This document shows, one piece after another, positions 1-8,970 of a stretch of 64,000 bases of DNA (positions within the stretch are counted from its first letter, which is position 1; the number at the start of each line of letters is the position of its first letter). A program made the translations under genes and the position numbers. The notes beneath the pieces are model-generated. The model had not been told where the DNA came from and made no database searches. It saw nothing but the letters and a program-made list of their open reading frames with translations. Origin of the DNA: Nocardioides marmoribigeumensis (GTDB lineage Bacteria; Actinomycetota; Actinomycetes; Propionibacteriales; Nocardioidaceae). The stretch covers positions 682,001 to 746,000 of the forward strand of contig NZ_JAVDYG010000001.1 in assembly GCF_031458325.1 (NCBI RefSeq), read 5' to 3'.

Positions 1-1
1 G

Positions 2-106
2 GACCTGCGCAACGCCGACCGCCTCACCCTCGACGTGTGGGAGTCCCGCCCGGTGCAGGCCAAGCTCACCGAGCTCTTCCTCGCGCCGCTGCGGCCCCTG
101 CTCTAG
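2..106 (+). CDS. C-terminal end of a phospholipase D/cardiolipin synthase-like protein (partial)
   Basis: Only the last 34 codons lie in the window, beginning DLRNADRLTLDVWESRPVQ and ending in TAG. The hydrophobic LTLDVW strand followed by a short helix and a basic end resembles the tail that follows the second HKD motif in phospholipase D/cardiolipin synthase proteins. No HKD motif is visible, so the family call is inference. Its stop shares a CTAG palindrome with the stop of the convergent Mce-associated gene, so no intergenic space separates the two. Confidence 0.4.
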   Translation, partial: DLRNADRLTLDVWESRPVQAKLTELFLAPLRPLL

Positions 107-594
107 CGAAGCTCGACGTCGTCGACCAGCCAGCGACCGCCCTCGTGCACCATCTGCATCACCACGCGGTTGCTGTCGAGCGACGACTTGGCGTCGCCGG
201 CCCGCCGGAGCTCCTGGTCGACGAACAGCAGCACCTCGACGTGGTCGACGTCGTCGGCGGTGCCGGCCGCGTCGCTGACCTTGCCCGTCGCGGTGGCGCG
301 GGTGCGGGTGATCAGCTGGCGGATCGGCTTGGTGGACTCGCTGAAGGTCTTCTGGAACCTCGAAGTGCCGTCCTGGTCGATCCAGGCGAAGTCCTCGTCG
401 ACCGTGCGGTAGTCGTAGGAGGTCATCGACACCGCGATGCGCGAGGCCGCTCGGGTGGCGTCGTGCTCGGCGACGGCGAGGTCCCGGGTGCGGGTCAGGT
501 CGGCGTCGTGGCGCCACAGCACGACCAGCGCCACCAGCGCGGCGACCAGCAGGACGACGAGGACCAGCATCCCCGCGCGGAGTCGTCGGGTCAT
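103..594 (-). CDS. Mce-associated membrane protein
   Basis: A 163-residue protein with one N-terminal transmembrane helix (about residues 7-29) and an extracytoplasmic domain. It fits the Mce-associated proteins that follow mceF in actinobacterial mce loci, which are thought to support or stabilise the importer. The chosen ATG (MTRRLRAG) overlaps the mceF stop as ATGA; an in-frame ATG 11 codons upstream lies inside mceF and is less likely. The region ends DVELR after a Trp-containing strand, as usual in this SnoaL/NTF2-like family. Mycobacterial loci often carry two or more such genes; only one is present here. Confidence 0.8.
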   Translation of the reverse strand: MTRRLRAGMLVLVVLLVAALVALVVLWRHDADLTRTRDLAVAEHDATRAASRIAVSMTSYDYRTVDEDFAWIDQDGTSRFQKTFSESTKPIRQLITRTRATATGKVSDAAGTADDVDHVEVLLFVDQELRRAGDAKSSLDSNRVVMQMVHEGGRWLVDDVELR

Positions 595-1679
595 CGAGCC
601 GGCACCGGGACGGGTCCGGGCGCCCACTGGGCCCCCCGCTGGGAGAAGGCCAGGCCCTTCGGGCAGTGGCCCTGGTCCTGGAGCGGACGTCGCGTCGTGG
701 CGCGCGGGCTGCGCCGGACCGTCGGGTAGTCGCAGGTCTCGGTGCGCTGCATGATCACGTCGAGGTGGCCGGCGCCGTTGCGGATCGCCCCGGCCAACGC
801 GTTGAACCCGCGCGGGAACTGCACCAGCAGCTCCCGGATGTGGGGGTCGTGGGCGGCCATCACGTCGCTGAGCGTGATCGCGGGGTCGAGCAGCTGCGGC
901 AGGGTCTCCCGGACGTCACGGACCACGCGACGCAGCTCCTCGAGCTGGCCCGGCGCCCGTTCGAGCAGCCGGAACAGCGTCGGGTCGTAGCCACGCAGCC
1001 AGGCGGCGAACAGCTTGCTGTTGCGCGCGATCCGGAGGATGTCGGCCGAGTTGTCGGTGCCGATGCGCAGCAGCACGTTGCCGTTCTCGAGCAGGCGCTC
1101 GGTCACCGGCCAGTTCTCGTCGAAGGTGCGCAGCAGCTCGCTGCCGTCCTTGACCAGGGTCTGGAGGTCGCGCTCGGCCCCGCCGAGCCCGGTCGCGATC
1201 TCGTCGAGGACGATCGCGACCTTCTTGGGCTGGATCTGCTCGATCAGCTTGTTGAGCGTGATCGCCATGCTGCCGAGGGTCTTGGGCAGGTCGACCGCGT
1301 CGGCCTTGATGACGCTGCCGTCCTTCAGGTAGGGGCCCTTCATGTCGGCCGGCTGGAAGTCGAGGTACTGCTCCCCGACCGGCGAGAGGCTGCGCACCTG
1401 CACGTGGCTGTCGGCGGGGATCTCGGTGCCCCCGGAGAGCTTGACCGTCGCCTCGACGCCCTCCGTGCCGAGGTCGAGCTTGGTCACCTTGCCGACGCGT
1501 ACGCCGCGGAAGGTCGCCTGCGAGCCCTCGAAGAGACCGCCGGTGCGCGGCATCTCGACCTTGACCGTCGGGGCGTCCTCGAGCAGCGGGGTCTTGAGCA
1601 CCGAGCCGAAGATGTAGAACACGCACAGCACCAGGGCCAGCACGATGCCGCCCCCGCTCAGGATGAACTTGCGCTCCAT
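591..1679 (-). CDS. mceF: MCE family protein MceF
   Basis: Sixth MCE protein of the operon, 362 residues. An N-terminal hydrophobic anchor (about residues 8-28) is followed by one MCE domain (about 38-115) and a long helical region that in this family forms part of the periplasm-spanning lipid channel. The C-terminus is basic and Pro-rich, with single cysteines near ETCDYPTV and GHCPKG. Its ATG overlaps the mceE stop (TGATG), so translation is probably coupled. The helical region is the likely tube-forming part by analogy with Mce1 complexes; the substrate cannot be read from sequence. Confidence 0.9.
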   Translation of the reverse strand: MERKFILSGGGIVLALVLCVFYIFGSVLKTPLLEDAPTVKVEMPRTGGLFEGSQATFRGVRVGKVTKLDLGTEGVEATVKLSGGTEIPADSHVQVRSLSPVGEQYLDFQPADMKGPYLKDGSVIKADAVDLPKTLGSMAITLNKLIEQIQPKKVAIVLDEIATGLGGAERDLQTLVKDGSELLRTFDENWPVTERLLENGNVLLRIGTDNSADILRIARNSKLFAAWLRGYDPTLFRLLERAPGQLEELRRVVRDVRETLPQLLDPAITLSDVMAAHDPHIRELLVQFPRGFNALAGAIRNGAGHLDVIMQRTETCDYPTVRRSPRATTRRPLQDQGHCPKGLAFSQRGAQWAPGPVPVPAR

Positions 1680-2854
1680 CAGCTCGTCCCCTGGACCATC
1701 GCGCGGAAGCTGAGGCCGCCGAGCAGGCCGCCCCCGCCGCCGCCGCCGCCGCCGCCGCCGGGCAGGATCGTCGGCAGCTTGGTGGGCAGCGGGATCGTCG
1801 GGAGGGCCGTCGGCAGGCCACCGGGGCCGGGGCTCTGCGACGGGCCGCCGCCAGGTCCGCCGCCGGGTCCGCCGGGGGTGCCGTCGAGCTTGATCGTGGC
1901 GTCGAGCGGGAGGAAGTCGCCCTCGACGGTGCGGTCGAGGAAGTCGGCCGCCGCGATCATGTTGCGCAGGCCCGGGGCGAGCTGGGACCGGGTCGAGAGG
2001 ACCGCGTCCATGATCGGGCCGAGGTCACGCAGGATCGCCAGGATGTTCTGCTTGGTGGCCCCGACGACCTGCTTGGCCGTCGTCGAGAGGTCGTCCACGG
2101 CCTTGAGCAGCTTGATGATGTCGTCGGTGTTGCCGCGCAGCACCCGCGAGATCGGGATGACCTCGCGCAGCGCCCGGTTGATCGTGCCCCGCCGCGCGTT
2201 GAGCACCTTGGACGTGCTCGACAGCGACCGGAGCACCCGGTCGATGTCGCGGGTGCTGCGGTTGGCCTCGGCCAGGAAGGTGGTGAGCCGGCGAAGGGTG
2301 TCGCGCACCAGCGGCTCGCGCCCCCCGAGGGCGGTGTTGAGCTCGTCGGTGATCGTCCGCAGCTGCTCGAGCCCGCCGCCGTTGATCAGCAGCGACACGG
2401 CCGCGAGGGTGTCCTCCACCGTCGGGGCGGTGCTGGTGTCGGCGTGGGACAGCGCGTCGCCGTCCTCGAGCGGCTGACCGGTCCTCGACGGCGTGATCTG
2501 GATGAACAGCTCCCCGAGCGGGGTGTCGTAGCGCAGCCGCGCCTGGGAACCGTGGCGCAGCTTGGCCGAGGCCTTGATGTCCATCACGACCTTGGCCTTG
2601 AAGTCCTTGGCGGTCACGGTCTGGACCCGGCCCACCGGGACGCCGTTGACCTTGACCTGGGCGCCCTGCGCGAGGTTGAGGGCCTCGTCGAAGATCGCGC
2701 TCAGCCGGTAGGTCTCGCCCCCGACCTTGGACCCGGGGAGCGGCAGGTCGCCGTAGTCGGGCCCGCACGCCGACAGCCCGGTGGTCAGCACGAGGGCGAC
2801 CAGGGCGGCGAGCAGCGAGGCCGTGCGGGGGCGACGGGCGGGTGAGCGGGTCAC
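1679..2854 (-). CDS. mceE: MCE family lipoprotein MceE
   Basis: 391-residue lipoprotein. The GTG start overlaps the mceD stop (GTGA). A signal sequence ends in the lipobox LSAC, giving an acylated cysteine near residue 30. The MCE domain follows (SAIFDEALNLAQGAQVKVNG), then a long helical segment. The C-terminal tail is low complexity: Gly-Pro repeats, a Pro-Leu-Thr stretch, and about 11 consecutive glycines encoded by a CCG/CGG trinucleotide tract near 1734-1760. In mycobacteria this position is held by the LprK-type lipoprotein, which agrees with the lipobox. Role: subunit of the Mce lipid importer at the cell envelope. Confidence 0.9.
   Translation of the reverse strand: MTRSPARRPRTASLLAALVALVLTTGLSACGPDYGDLPLPGSKVGGETYRLSAIFDEALNLAQGAQVKVNGVPVGRVQTVTAKDFKAKVVMDIKASAKLRHGSQARLRYDTPLGELFIQITPSRTGQPLEDGDALSHADTSTAPTVEDTLAAVSLLINGGGLEQLRTITDELNTALGGREPLVRDTLRRLTTFLAEANRSTRDIDRVLRSLSSTSKVLNARRGTINRALREVIPISRVLRGNTDDIIKLLKAVDDLSTTAKQVVGATKQNILAILRDLGPIMDAVLSTRSQLAPGLRNMIAAADFLDRTVEGDFLPLDATIKLDGTPGGPGGGPGGGPSQSPGPGGLPTALPTIPLPTKLPTILPGGGGGGGGGGGLLGGLSFRAMVQGTS
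1734..1760. repeat. (CCG)n microsatellite inside mceE
   Basis: Nine uninterrupted CCG trinucleotides on the plus strand encode part of the polyglycine stretch near the MceE C-terminus. Such tracts can change length by slippage in whole codons, varying the linker without breaking the frame. Confidence 0.85.
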
Positions 2855-3936
2855 GGGGTGCCTCCCAGGATCGCGCCGAGCAGCTCCTCGGGGCTCGGTG
2901 GCACGGTCAGGCCGTTGCACAGGTCGCCGAGCGCGTCGCAGAGCTGCTGCACCTGCGACCCGCCCAGCGGCAGGGCCTGGGACAGGTCGGCGCGCACGCG
3001 GATGTTGCCGTTGGACGCGCGGGCCCGGGCCAGGTTGTCGCTGGCCAGCGGCAGTGCCTCGGCGATCTCGGCGAGGTCGCTGCGGGCGCGCACCAGGTTG
3101 GCCACCACCGCGGTGAGGTCCTTGGTGTCGCGCTTGATCCGACCGCGGTTGGCCTTGGCGAAGGCGGCGACGCTGTCGGCCGTGCGGGACAGGCTGGTCA
3201 GCGCCACCCCGAGGTTGTCGCGCTCGTCGGCCAGCAGCTGCGAGGCGTCGGCGACCTGGGCGACGAACCGGCGGACGGTCTGCTCGTCCTTGATCAGCGC
3301 GGAGGCGAGCGTGTCCAGCGAGCGCATCGTGGCGATGATGTCGCCGCTCTGGCCGTTGGTGGTCCGCACCGCCTCGGACAGCGAGGTGATCGTGCGGTTG
3401 ATCTGCTCGCCCCGGCCCTGGAGGTTGTCGGCGGTGATGTCGATCAGCTGCTTGAGCGAGTTGGTCGCGTCGGGGTTGTCGACCAGCCCACGCCCGAGCT
3501 TGTCGACCGACGCGAGCACCTTGTCGAAGTCGACCGGCGTGACGGTGCGCTCGGTCGGGATGACCGCGCCGTCCTGGAGCTGCGGGCCACCCCGGTAGAC
3601 CGGGGTCAGCTCGACGTAGCGGTCGGTCGCGACGCTGCGCGAGACCACCGCCGCGTTGACCCGGGCCGGGATCTTCACCTCGCCGTCGGTGATCGAGAGG
3701 GTCACCGTGACGTGGTCGCCCTTGGGCTCGATCTCGGTCACCTTGCCGATCGCGACGCCGAGGACACCGACGTCGTTGCCGGTGAACAGGCCGGCGGAGT
3801 CGAGCAGCTCGACCTTGACCGTGCGCGTGCCGGCGCCGCCGAGCAGCCCGCAGCCGGCGAGGGAGCCGGCCAGGAGCAGGGCGAGGAGGGCCGCGAGGGC
3901 CCGGGAGCACGCCGGGAGGCGGGTCTGGGTGGTCAT
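2851..3936 (-). CDS. mceD: MCE family lipoprotein MceD
   Basis: 361-residue fourth MCE protein. The ATG at MTTQTRLP overlaps the mceC stop (TGATG); an in-frame ATG three codons upstream is less well placed. A signal sequence ends in a clear lipobox, LAGC, so this subunit is predicted to be lipidated like MceE. The MCE domain covers about residues 35-115 and is followed by a long helical region and a Pro-rich end. It is part of the tightly overlapping mce operon. Confidence 0.9.
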   Translation of the reverse strand: MTTQTRLPACSRALAALLALLLAGSLAGCGLLGGAGTRTVKVELLDSAGLFTGNDVGVLGVAIGKVTEIEPKGDHVTVTLSITDGEVKIPARVNAAVVSRSVATDRYVELTPVYRGGPQLQDGAVIPTERTVTPVDFDKVLASVDKLGRGLVDNPDATNSLKQLIDITADNLQGRGEQINRTITSLSEAVRTTNGQSGDIIATMRSLDTLASALIKDEQTVRRFVAQVADASQLLADERDNLGVALTSLSRTADSVAAFAKANRGRIKRDTKDLTAVVANLVRARSDLAEIAEALPLASDNLARARASNGNIRVRADLSQALPLGGSQVQQLCDALGDLCNGLTVPPSPEELLGAILGGTP

Positions 3937-4943
3937 CAGCGGCACCCGCTCCCGTTGTTGCAGTAGAGGTCGTCGGACTGGCCCGGGATGAGCAGCTCGA
4001 TCCAGGGTCCGTTGCCGGCGGCGTTGGCGAGGTAGCGTCCGGCGACCGCGAGCTTGTGCAGCGCGCCTCGCAGCTGGTCGTCCTTGCTCTTCAGGATCCT
4101 CAGCACCTTGTCGAACTCGTCGAGGGCCGGCCCGATGTCCTGCTTGGTGTCGGCGATGATGCCGCGCACCGACGAGGCGAGGACGCGCACGTCGAGGAGG
4201 AGCCGGTGGATCGCCTCGCGACGACGCAGCAGCTCATCCACGACGAGGTTGGTCTGGCGCATGAGGCGGATCAGGTCGTCGCTGGAGGCGGCCAGCTGGT
4301 CGGCGACCTCGCGCGAGGAACGCAGCAGCCGGCCGAACTGGTCGCTGCGCTTGGCCACGACCTGCGAGAGCCGGTCGACGCCCTCGAGGGCCGGCAGGAA
4401 CTCCGGACCACTGGCCCGCAGCGTGTCGGCGACGGTGCTCAGCGCCTGGCCGAGCAGGGCCGAGTCGAGCTTGTCGGCCGCGGCGGTGCCCTTGTCGATG
4501 ACGTCCTGGAGGTTGAACGGCACCGAGGTCTGCGACAGCGGGACCAGCCCGTCGCGCAGCTCGCCGGCGCCCTGCGGGTCGATGTCGAGGTAGTGGGTGC
4601 CCAGCAGCGTGGAGACCTTGACCGCCGCCGTGGTGTCGCGGCCCAGCCGGATCGACCGGTCGACGGTGAAGTCGACCAGGACCCGGGTGCCGTCCAGGTG
4701 GATGCCGCGCACCTGGCCCGAGTCGACGCCGGCCACCTGCACCGACTCCCCCACCCGCAGGCCGGCGGTGTGGGGCAGCTGGGCGGAGTAGGACCTCGTC
4801 CCGATCGACACCGTGCTGATGACGACGACGAGGACGCTGAGCACGCCGAGGGCGACGAAGGCGGCGATGCCGATGCGGAACGGGTCCCGGTCGCCGAAGA
4901 CCTTGCCGTTGGCGGCACGCAGGTTGATCGACGGGGTCCTCAT
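3936..4943 (-). CDS. mceC: MCE family protein MceC
   Basis: 335-residue MCE protein. The start is the ATG of MRTPSINLRAANGK, overlapping the mceB stop (ATGA); upstream in-frame codons lie inside mceB. One N-terminal transmembrane helix (about 21-44), an MCE domain (YSAQLPHTAGLRVGESVQVAG) and a long helical domain follow. The C-terminus ends with a Cys pair (YCNNGSGCR) that could form a disulfide outside the cell. Confidence 0.9.
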   Translation of the reverse strand: MRTPSINLRAANGKVFGDRDPFRIGIAAFVALGVLSVLVVVISTVSIGTRSYSAQLPHTAGLRVGESVQVAGVDSGQVRGIHLDGTRVLVDFTVDRSIRLGRDTTAAVKVSTLLGTHYLDIDPQGAGELRDGLVPLSQTSVPFNLQDVIDKGTAAADKLDSALLGQALSTVADTLRASGPEFLPALEGVDRLSQVVAKRSDQFGRLLRSSREVADQLAASSDDLIRLMRQTNLVVDELLRRREAIHRLLLDVRVLASSVRGIIADTKQDIGPALDEFDKVLRILKSKDDQLRGALHKLAVAGRYLANAAGNGPWIELLIPGQSDDLYCNNGSGCR

Positions 4944-5947
4944 CGGCACACCTTCGTCTGACGCGAGCTCGCGGTGCCCGTGCCGAACTGGACCCCGAGG
5001 ATCGATCCGTCGAGGTTGCACAGGTAGGAGTTGAGCGCGCTCTCGTAGGACAGGCCGATCCCGACGATGCCCACGACGTTGCCGAACGCCTCGAGCGAGC
5101 TGCCGAACAGGCGGCCCTGGTCGGCGTACATCTGGGACAGCGCGCGCAGCTTGCGCACGTCGTTGCCCAGCGGCCGGCGGGCGTCGCGCAGCAGACCGCT
5201 GGTGGTGCCGATCAGGTCGCTGACCTTGCTCAGCGAGCGCCCGAAGGTCGCCCGGTTGCGGGCGAAGCCCTCCATCAGACGGCTCAGCTCCCGCACGGTC
5301 GACCGTAGCTGCGTGCCCTGCCCGGAGAGGTTGTCCAGCACGGGCGTGAGGTTGGTGACCACGTCGTCGAACAGCTGCTCGCGGTCGGCGAGGAAGCCGG
5401 TGAGGTCGGCGGTCTGCTTGAGCAGCATCTCGACCGTGCCGCCCTCGCCCTGCAGGACCTTGATGATGCTCTCCGCGAGCTTGTTGACGTCCTCGGGCTT
5501 GAGCACCGCGAACAACGGGCGGAAGCCGTTGAGCAGCGCGGTCAGGTCGAAGCCGGGGCTGGTGCGGTCGACCGGGACCGTGGCGCCCGGCTCGAGCGCA
5601 GGGCCCTGGCGGCCGGTCTGCACCATCGAGACGTAGCGCTGGCCGAGGAGGTTCTGGTAGCGGATCACCAGGTCGGTCGTGGTCAGCAGCGGCTGGTCCT
5701 TGGAGAGCACGAACCCGATGCGGGCGTCGCGGCCCTGCACCTCGATGCTCTGCACGCGGCCGACCTTGACCCCGGCCACCCGGACGTCGTCGCCGGTGCG
5801 CAGGCCGCTGACGTCGGAGAAGACCGCGTCGTACTCCACGACGTCACCGCTCACGTTGTTGGCCATCGTGTTGTAGAGCAGCGCCAGGAACAGGATCGAG
5901 ACGGCGGTGAAGATGCCGAACTTGAGGGCGGTGCCGCGGATCCTCAT
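4940..5947 (-). CDS. mceB: MCE family protein MceB
   Basis: 335 residues: N-terminal hydrophobic anchor (about 9-27), MCE domain (VEYDAVFSDVSGLRTGDDVR), then a helical channel-forming region, ending in two cysteines (SYLCNLDG and TKVCR). The ATG overlaps the mceA stop (ATGA) and the stop overlaps the mceC start, so it is an internal gene of the operon. Length and layout are normal for the family. Confidence 0.9.
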   Translation of the reverse strand: MRIRGTALKFGIFTAVSILFLALLYNTMANNVSGDVVEYDAVFSDVSGLRTGDDVRVAGVKVGRVQSIEVQGRDARIGFVLSKDQPLLTTTDLVIRYQNLLGQRYVSMVQTGRQGPALEPGATVPVDRTSPGFDLTALLNGFRPLFAVLKPEDVNKLAESIIKVLQGEGGTVEMLLKQTADLTGFLADREQLFDDVVTNLTPVLDNLSGQGTQLRSTVRELSRLMEGFARNRATFGRSLSKVSDLIGTTSGLLRDARRPLGNDVRKLRALSQMYADQGRLFGSSLEAFGNVVGIVGIGLSYESALNSYLCNLDGSILGVQFGTGTASSRQTKVCR

Positions 5948-7071
5948 CGTCGGCCCCCTCGCGTGAGCGAGCCCGCCACGAGGGCCCCGGCGTCGCCGCC
6001 ACCGACCGCCGCACGACCCGCGCCGCCGCAGTTGCCACCGCGGGCGTTGCCGTAGCGCGGGCAGTCGGCCCGGGTGTAGTAGCTGTAGCGGCCGGCGTCG
6101 ACGAGCACGCCGTCGACCTTGGCGGGGCCGCCGTTGCCGACGGTCTGGATCTTGCCGGACACGTTGTTGATCGCGAGCAGCGTGTCGACCAGCCCACCTC
6201 GGCTGTCGTAGAACGCGTCGGAGACGATCACCGCGGTGTTCACCAGCCGGACCAGCTTCTTGTCGTTGGCCTCGAGGAACCGGTCGGCGTCGCGCACCAG
6301 GGCGGTGCCGCCGGTGAGCAGCCGGGTGAGGTCGGCCTTCTGCTTGACCAGGTGGGCGCCGACGTAGAGGCCGTCGTCGACCGCGTCGAGGAGGTCGGGG
6401 GCCGCCTTGCTCACGGTCTCCAGGTTGGTGGCGAGCAGGTTGAGGTCCTCGCGGACCAACGGCATCGTGGGGGTCACCTTGCGCAGCAGGTCGTTGAGCG
6501 TCCTGATGGTGCGGCCGAGCTGCTCGCCGCGCCCGTCGAGCGCGCCGGCGACGGCGGACAGGGCGGTGTTGAGCTCGGCCGGGCCGAGCGCGTCGACCAG
6601 GCGGTCGATGCTGTCCAGCGCCTTCTGCAGCTCGAGGGTCGGCACCGAGGTGTCCTGCTCGATCACGTCGCCGGCCCGCAGGTGGCGACCGCCGGCCAGG
6701 TGACCGCCGGTCAGGTCGACGTACGTCGTGCCGAAGACCGTGGCGGGCAGGATGCGGGCCTCGACGTCGCTCGGGATGCCGTCGATGAGCTCGTTGTCCA
6801 TCGTGAGGTCGAGGGTGACGCCGCCTGCGCCCCCGGAGATCGCCTTGACCCGGCCCACGATGAGGCCGCCGAGCTTGACGTCGGACCCGGGGCCGATCGA
6901 GCCGCCCGCGGTGTCGAGCCGCGTCGAGACCGGGCTGGTGTCGGCGAAGGCCCCCTTGAGGCTGGCCGCCATCAGCAGGATCAGGCCGACGAAGAAGGCG
7001 ATGAGGATCAGGCCCCGTGCGACGAGGTCGTTGCGCGACGGACCGCCGCGAGCACTCCGGAAGACTCCCAC
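5944..7071 (-). CDS. mceA: MCE family protein MceA
   Basis: First MCE protein of the operon, 375 residues. A transmembrane helix (about 18-38) precedes the MCE domain (SPVSTRLDTAGGSIGPGSDV), then the helical region and a Gly-rich C-terminal tail with two cysteines (ADCPRYG, GGNCGG). The ATG lies 10 bases after the yrbEB stop. MCE proteins of this class assemble as heterohexamers that carry lipids across the envelope to YrbE permeases; the substrate is not deducible here. Confidence 0.9.
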   Translation of the reverse strand: MGVFRSARGGPSRNDLVARGLILIAFFVGLILLMAASLKGAFADTSPVSTRLDTAGGSIGPGSDVKLGGLIVGRVKAISGGAGGVTLDLTMDNELIDGIPSDVEARILPATVFGTTYVDLTGGHLAGGRHLRAGDVIEQDTSVPTLELQKALDSIDRLVDALGPAELNTALSAVAGALDGRGEQLGRTIRTLNDLLRKVTPTMPLVREDLNLLATNLETVSKAAPDLLDAVDDGLYVGAHLVKQKADLTRLLTGGTALVRDADRFLEANDKKLVRLVNTAVIVSDAFYDSRGGLVDTLLAINNVSGKIQTVGNGGPAKVDGVLVDAGRYSYYTRADCPRYGNARGGNCGGAGRAAVGGGDAGALVAGSLTRGGRR

Positions 7072-7080
7072 CCGTCCCCC

Positions 7081-7959
7081 TCAGCCCGAGATCCGGAAGC
7101 CGGGGGACGCGCCCCAGAACAGCAGGGTGAGCACCATGTCGAGGAGCACGACGACCACGATCGAGGCGCGGATCGCGCGCCCGGTGGCCTCGCCGACGCC
7201 CTGCGGGCCGCCGGAGGCGTTGAAGCCGTACCAGCAGTGGATCAGCGCGACCGCGAACGCGAAGACCACGATCTTCACCACCGACAGGAGGATGTCCCGG
7301 CCCTGGATGAAGGCGGAGAAGTAGTGGTCGTAGGTGCCCCCGGACTGGTGGAACAGCAGCACGACGGTCGCCTGGGCGGCGATGTAGGAGCCGATCAGGC
7401 CGATGAGGTAGAGCGGCACGATCGCGAGCATCGCCGCGATGACGCGGGTGGTGACGAGGTAGCGCATGGGCTGCACCGCCATCACCGCCAGGGCGTCGAT
7501 CTCCTCGTGCAGCCGCATCGACCCGAGCTGGGCGGTGAAGCGGCAGCCGACCTGGGCCGCGAGCGCGAGCGCCGCGATGAGGGGGGCGAGCTCGCGTGTG
7601 CTGACGCCCGCGGAGATGAAGCCCGTGAGCGGAGCCAGGCCGATCAGCTCGAGGCCGTTGAAGCCCTCGATGCCGAGCGAGGTGCCCGCCGCGACGGAGA
7701 GCAGGATCATCACCCCGACCGTGCCGCCGCCGACCAGGATCGCGCCGGAGCCCCAGGCGATGTCGGTCAGCTGCCGCATCACCTCCTTGGGGTAGCGCTT
7801 GAGCGTGATCGGGGTGACCGAGACCGCCTCGGCCGAGAACGACGCGAAGGACCCGACGTCGGCCAGGGCGTTGAGGGCCCCCTCCTTGGCGCCGGTGATC
7901 GAGTCCGCGACCGCCGACGCGGGGGTGCGCTTGCCGTCCTCCTGGATCGCCACCGTCAC
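7081..7959 (-). CDS. yrbEB: ABC transporter permease YrbEB (MlaE family)
   Basis: 292-residue integral membrane permease. The GTG start overlaps the yrbEA stop (GTGA). It contains the MlaE-family core with about five or six membrane helices and the cytoplasmic segment (LGSMRLHEEIDALAVMAVQP) that in MlaE proteins contacts the ATPase. It pairs with YrbEA to form the permease dimer of the Mce lipid importer. The ATPase (MceG/Mkl) is usually encoded elsewhere, and none is seen in this window. Confidence 0.92.
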   Translation of the reverse strand: MTVAIQEDGKRTPASAVADSITGAKEGALNALADVGSFASFSAEAVSVTPITLKRYPKEVMRQLTDIAWGSGAILVGGGTVGVMILLSVAAGTSLGIEGFNGLELIGLAPLTGFISAGVSTRELAPLIAALALAAQVGCRFTAQLGSMRLHEEIDALAVMAVQPMRYLVTTRVIAAMLAIVPLYLIGLIGSYIAAQATVVLLFHQSGGTYDHYFSAFIQGRDILLSVVKIVVFAFAVALIHCWYGFNASGGPQGVGEATGRAIRASIVVVVLLDMVLTLLFWGASPGFRISG

Positions 7960-8783
7960 GCCACCTTCTGCGGGACGAGCATCACGTAGGCCTGGGTCAG
8001 GCCGACGTTGACCAGCGCCAGCAGGATCACGCTGAGCACGACCGACTGGTTGACCGCGTCCGCGACGCCCTTGGGGCCACCCTTGGCGTGCAGGCCCTTG
8101 TGGGCCGCGACGATCGTGGCGATGAACCCGAACAGCACCGCCTTGAGCTCGGCGAGCGCGAGGTCGGTGGGCTGGCCGAAGCTGATGAAGGCGCCGAGGT
8201 AGGTGCCGGAGCTGACGTCGCCGGAGCCCACGGTCAGCGCGAAGCCGGTGACGATGGCCGTCGTGGCGACGACCGCGCTGAGCAGGGCGGCGACGACGAT
8301 CGCGGCGACGACGCGCGGGCTCACCAGGCGGCGCACGGGGTCGAGGCCCATCACCTTCATCGCGTCGATCTCCTCGCGGACCTGGCGGGCCCCGAGGTCG
8401 GCGGTGATGGCGGAGCCGACCGCGCCGGCGATCATCAGCGAGGTGACCAGCGGGGCTCCCTGGCGCAGCACGCCGATGCCGTTGACCGCGCCGACGAACG
8501 AGCTGGCGCCGATCTGCGAGGCGATGCCGCCGATCTGGATCGACACGATGACGCCGAACGGGATCGCCACGAGGATCGTCGGCAGCAGCGAGACCCGGAC
8601 CATGAACCAGGCCTGCAGGAGGAACTCCTGCCAGGAGAACTTGCGGCTGATGATGTCGAGGATCGCCGCCCGGACCGAGTCGTAGGCCAGGAGGACCAGC
8701 TCGCCACCGGTGTGGATGCCCTCGCGTGCGCGGTCGCTGAGGTCGGCGTACGTCGCTCGCGCGGTGGTCGCGATGCTGGCCAT
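7956..8783 (-). CDS. yrbEA: ABC transporter permease YrbEA (MlaE family)
   Basis: 275-residue MlaE-family permease and first gene of the mce operon. It carries hydrophobic helices and the conserved coupling segment (ARQVREEIDAMKVMGLDPVR). A GAGGAG ribosome-binding site stands about 6 bases before the ATG. All downstream genes to position 103 follow with overlaps or small gaps, so this start is the likely head of a nine-gene transcript. Confidence 0.92.
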   Translation of the reverse strand: MASIATTARATYADLSDRAREGIHTGGELVLLAYDSVRAAILDIISRKFSWQEFLLQAWFMVRVSLLPTILVAIPFGVIVSIQIGGIASQIGASSFVGAVNGIGVLRQGAPLVTSLMIAGAVGSAITADLGARQVREEIDAMKVMGLDPVRRLVSPRVVAAIVVAALLSAVVATTAIVTGFALTVGSGDVSSGTYLGAFISFGQPTDLALAELKAVLFGFIATIVAAHKGLHAKGGPKGVADAVNQSVVLSVILLALVNVGLTQAYVMLVPQKVA

Positions 8784-8970
8784 GCTGCTCCTCTCGTGCC
8801 TCGGGTCGCGTGCTGCTCCACGACCGCGGGCACGGTGGGGGTCCTCGCTCCGGTGCCGGCCGCACAGGGCCGGCTGATGGTACCGAGCCGCCCCCGCATG
8901 GCAGCCACAAGATAACCACCGGGTGGTCGACGCGGTACGCTTTGCCCGATCTGCAGCGGCGGTGTCGACC
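8784..8970. promoter_or_regulatory. Intergenic region upstream of the mce operon, with a palindrome
   Basis: 187 bases between the yrbEA start and the 3' end of the glycosylase gene, both on the minus strand. It must hold the mce promoter and the end of the glycosylase transcript. A 13-bp palindrome, ACCACCGGGTGGT, lies at 8915-8927 and could be an operator or a short terminator stem. No confident -10/-35 pair was picked out. Confidence 0.4.

Noticed and set aside
666-3966. Long plus-strand open frames opposite the mce operon
   Set aside because: They lie antisense to well-supported genes, consist of His/Arg/Ala/Gly-rich shadow sequence and match no family.
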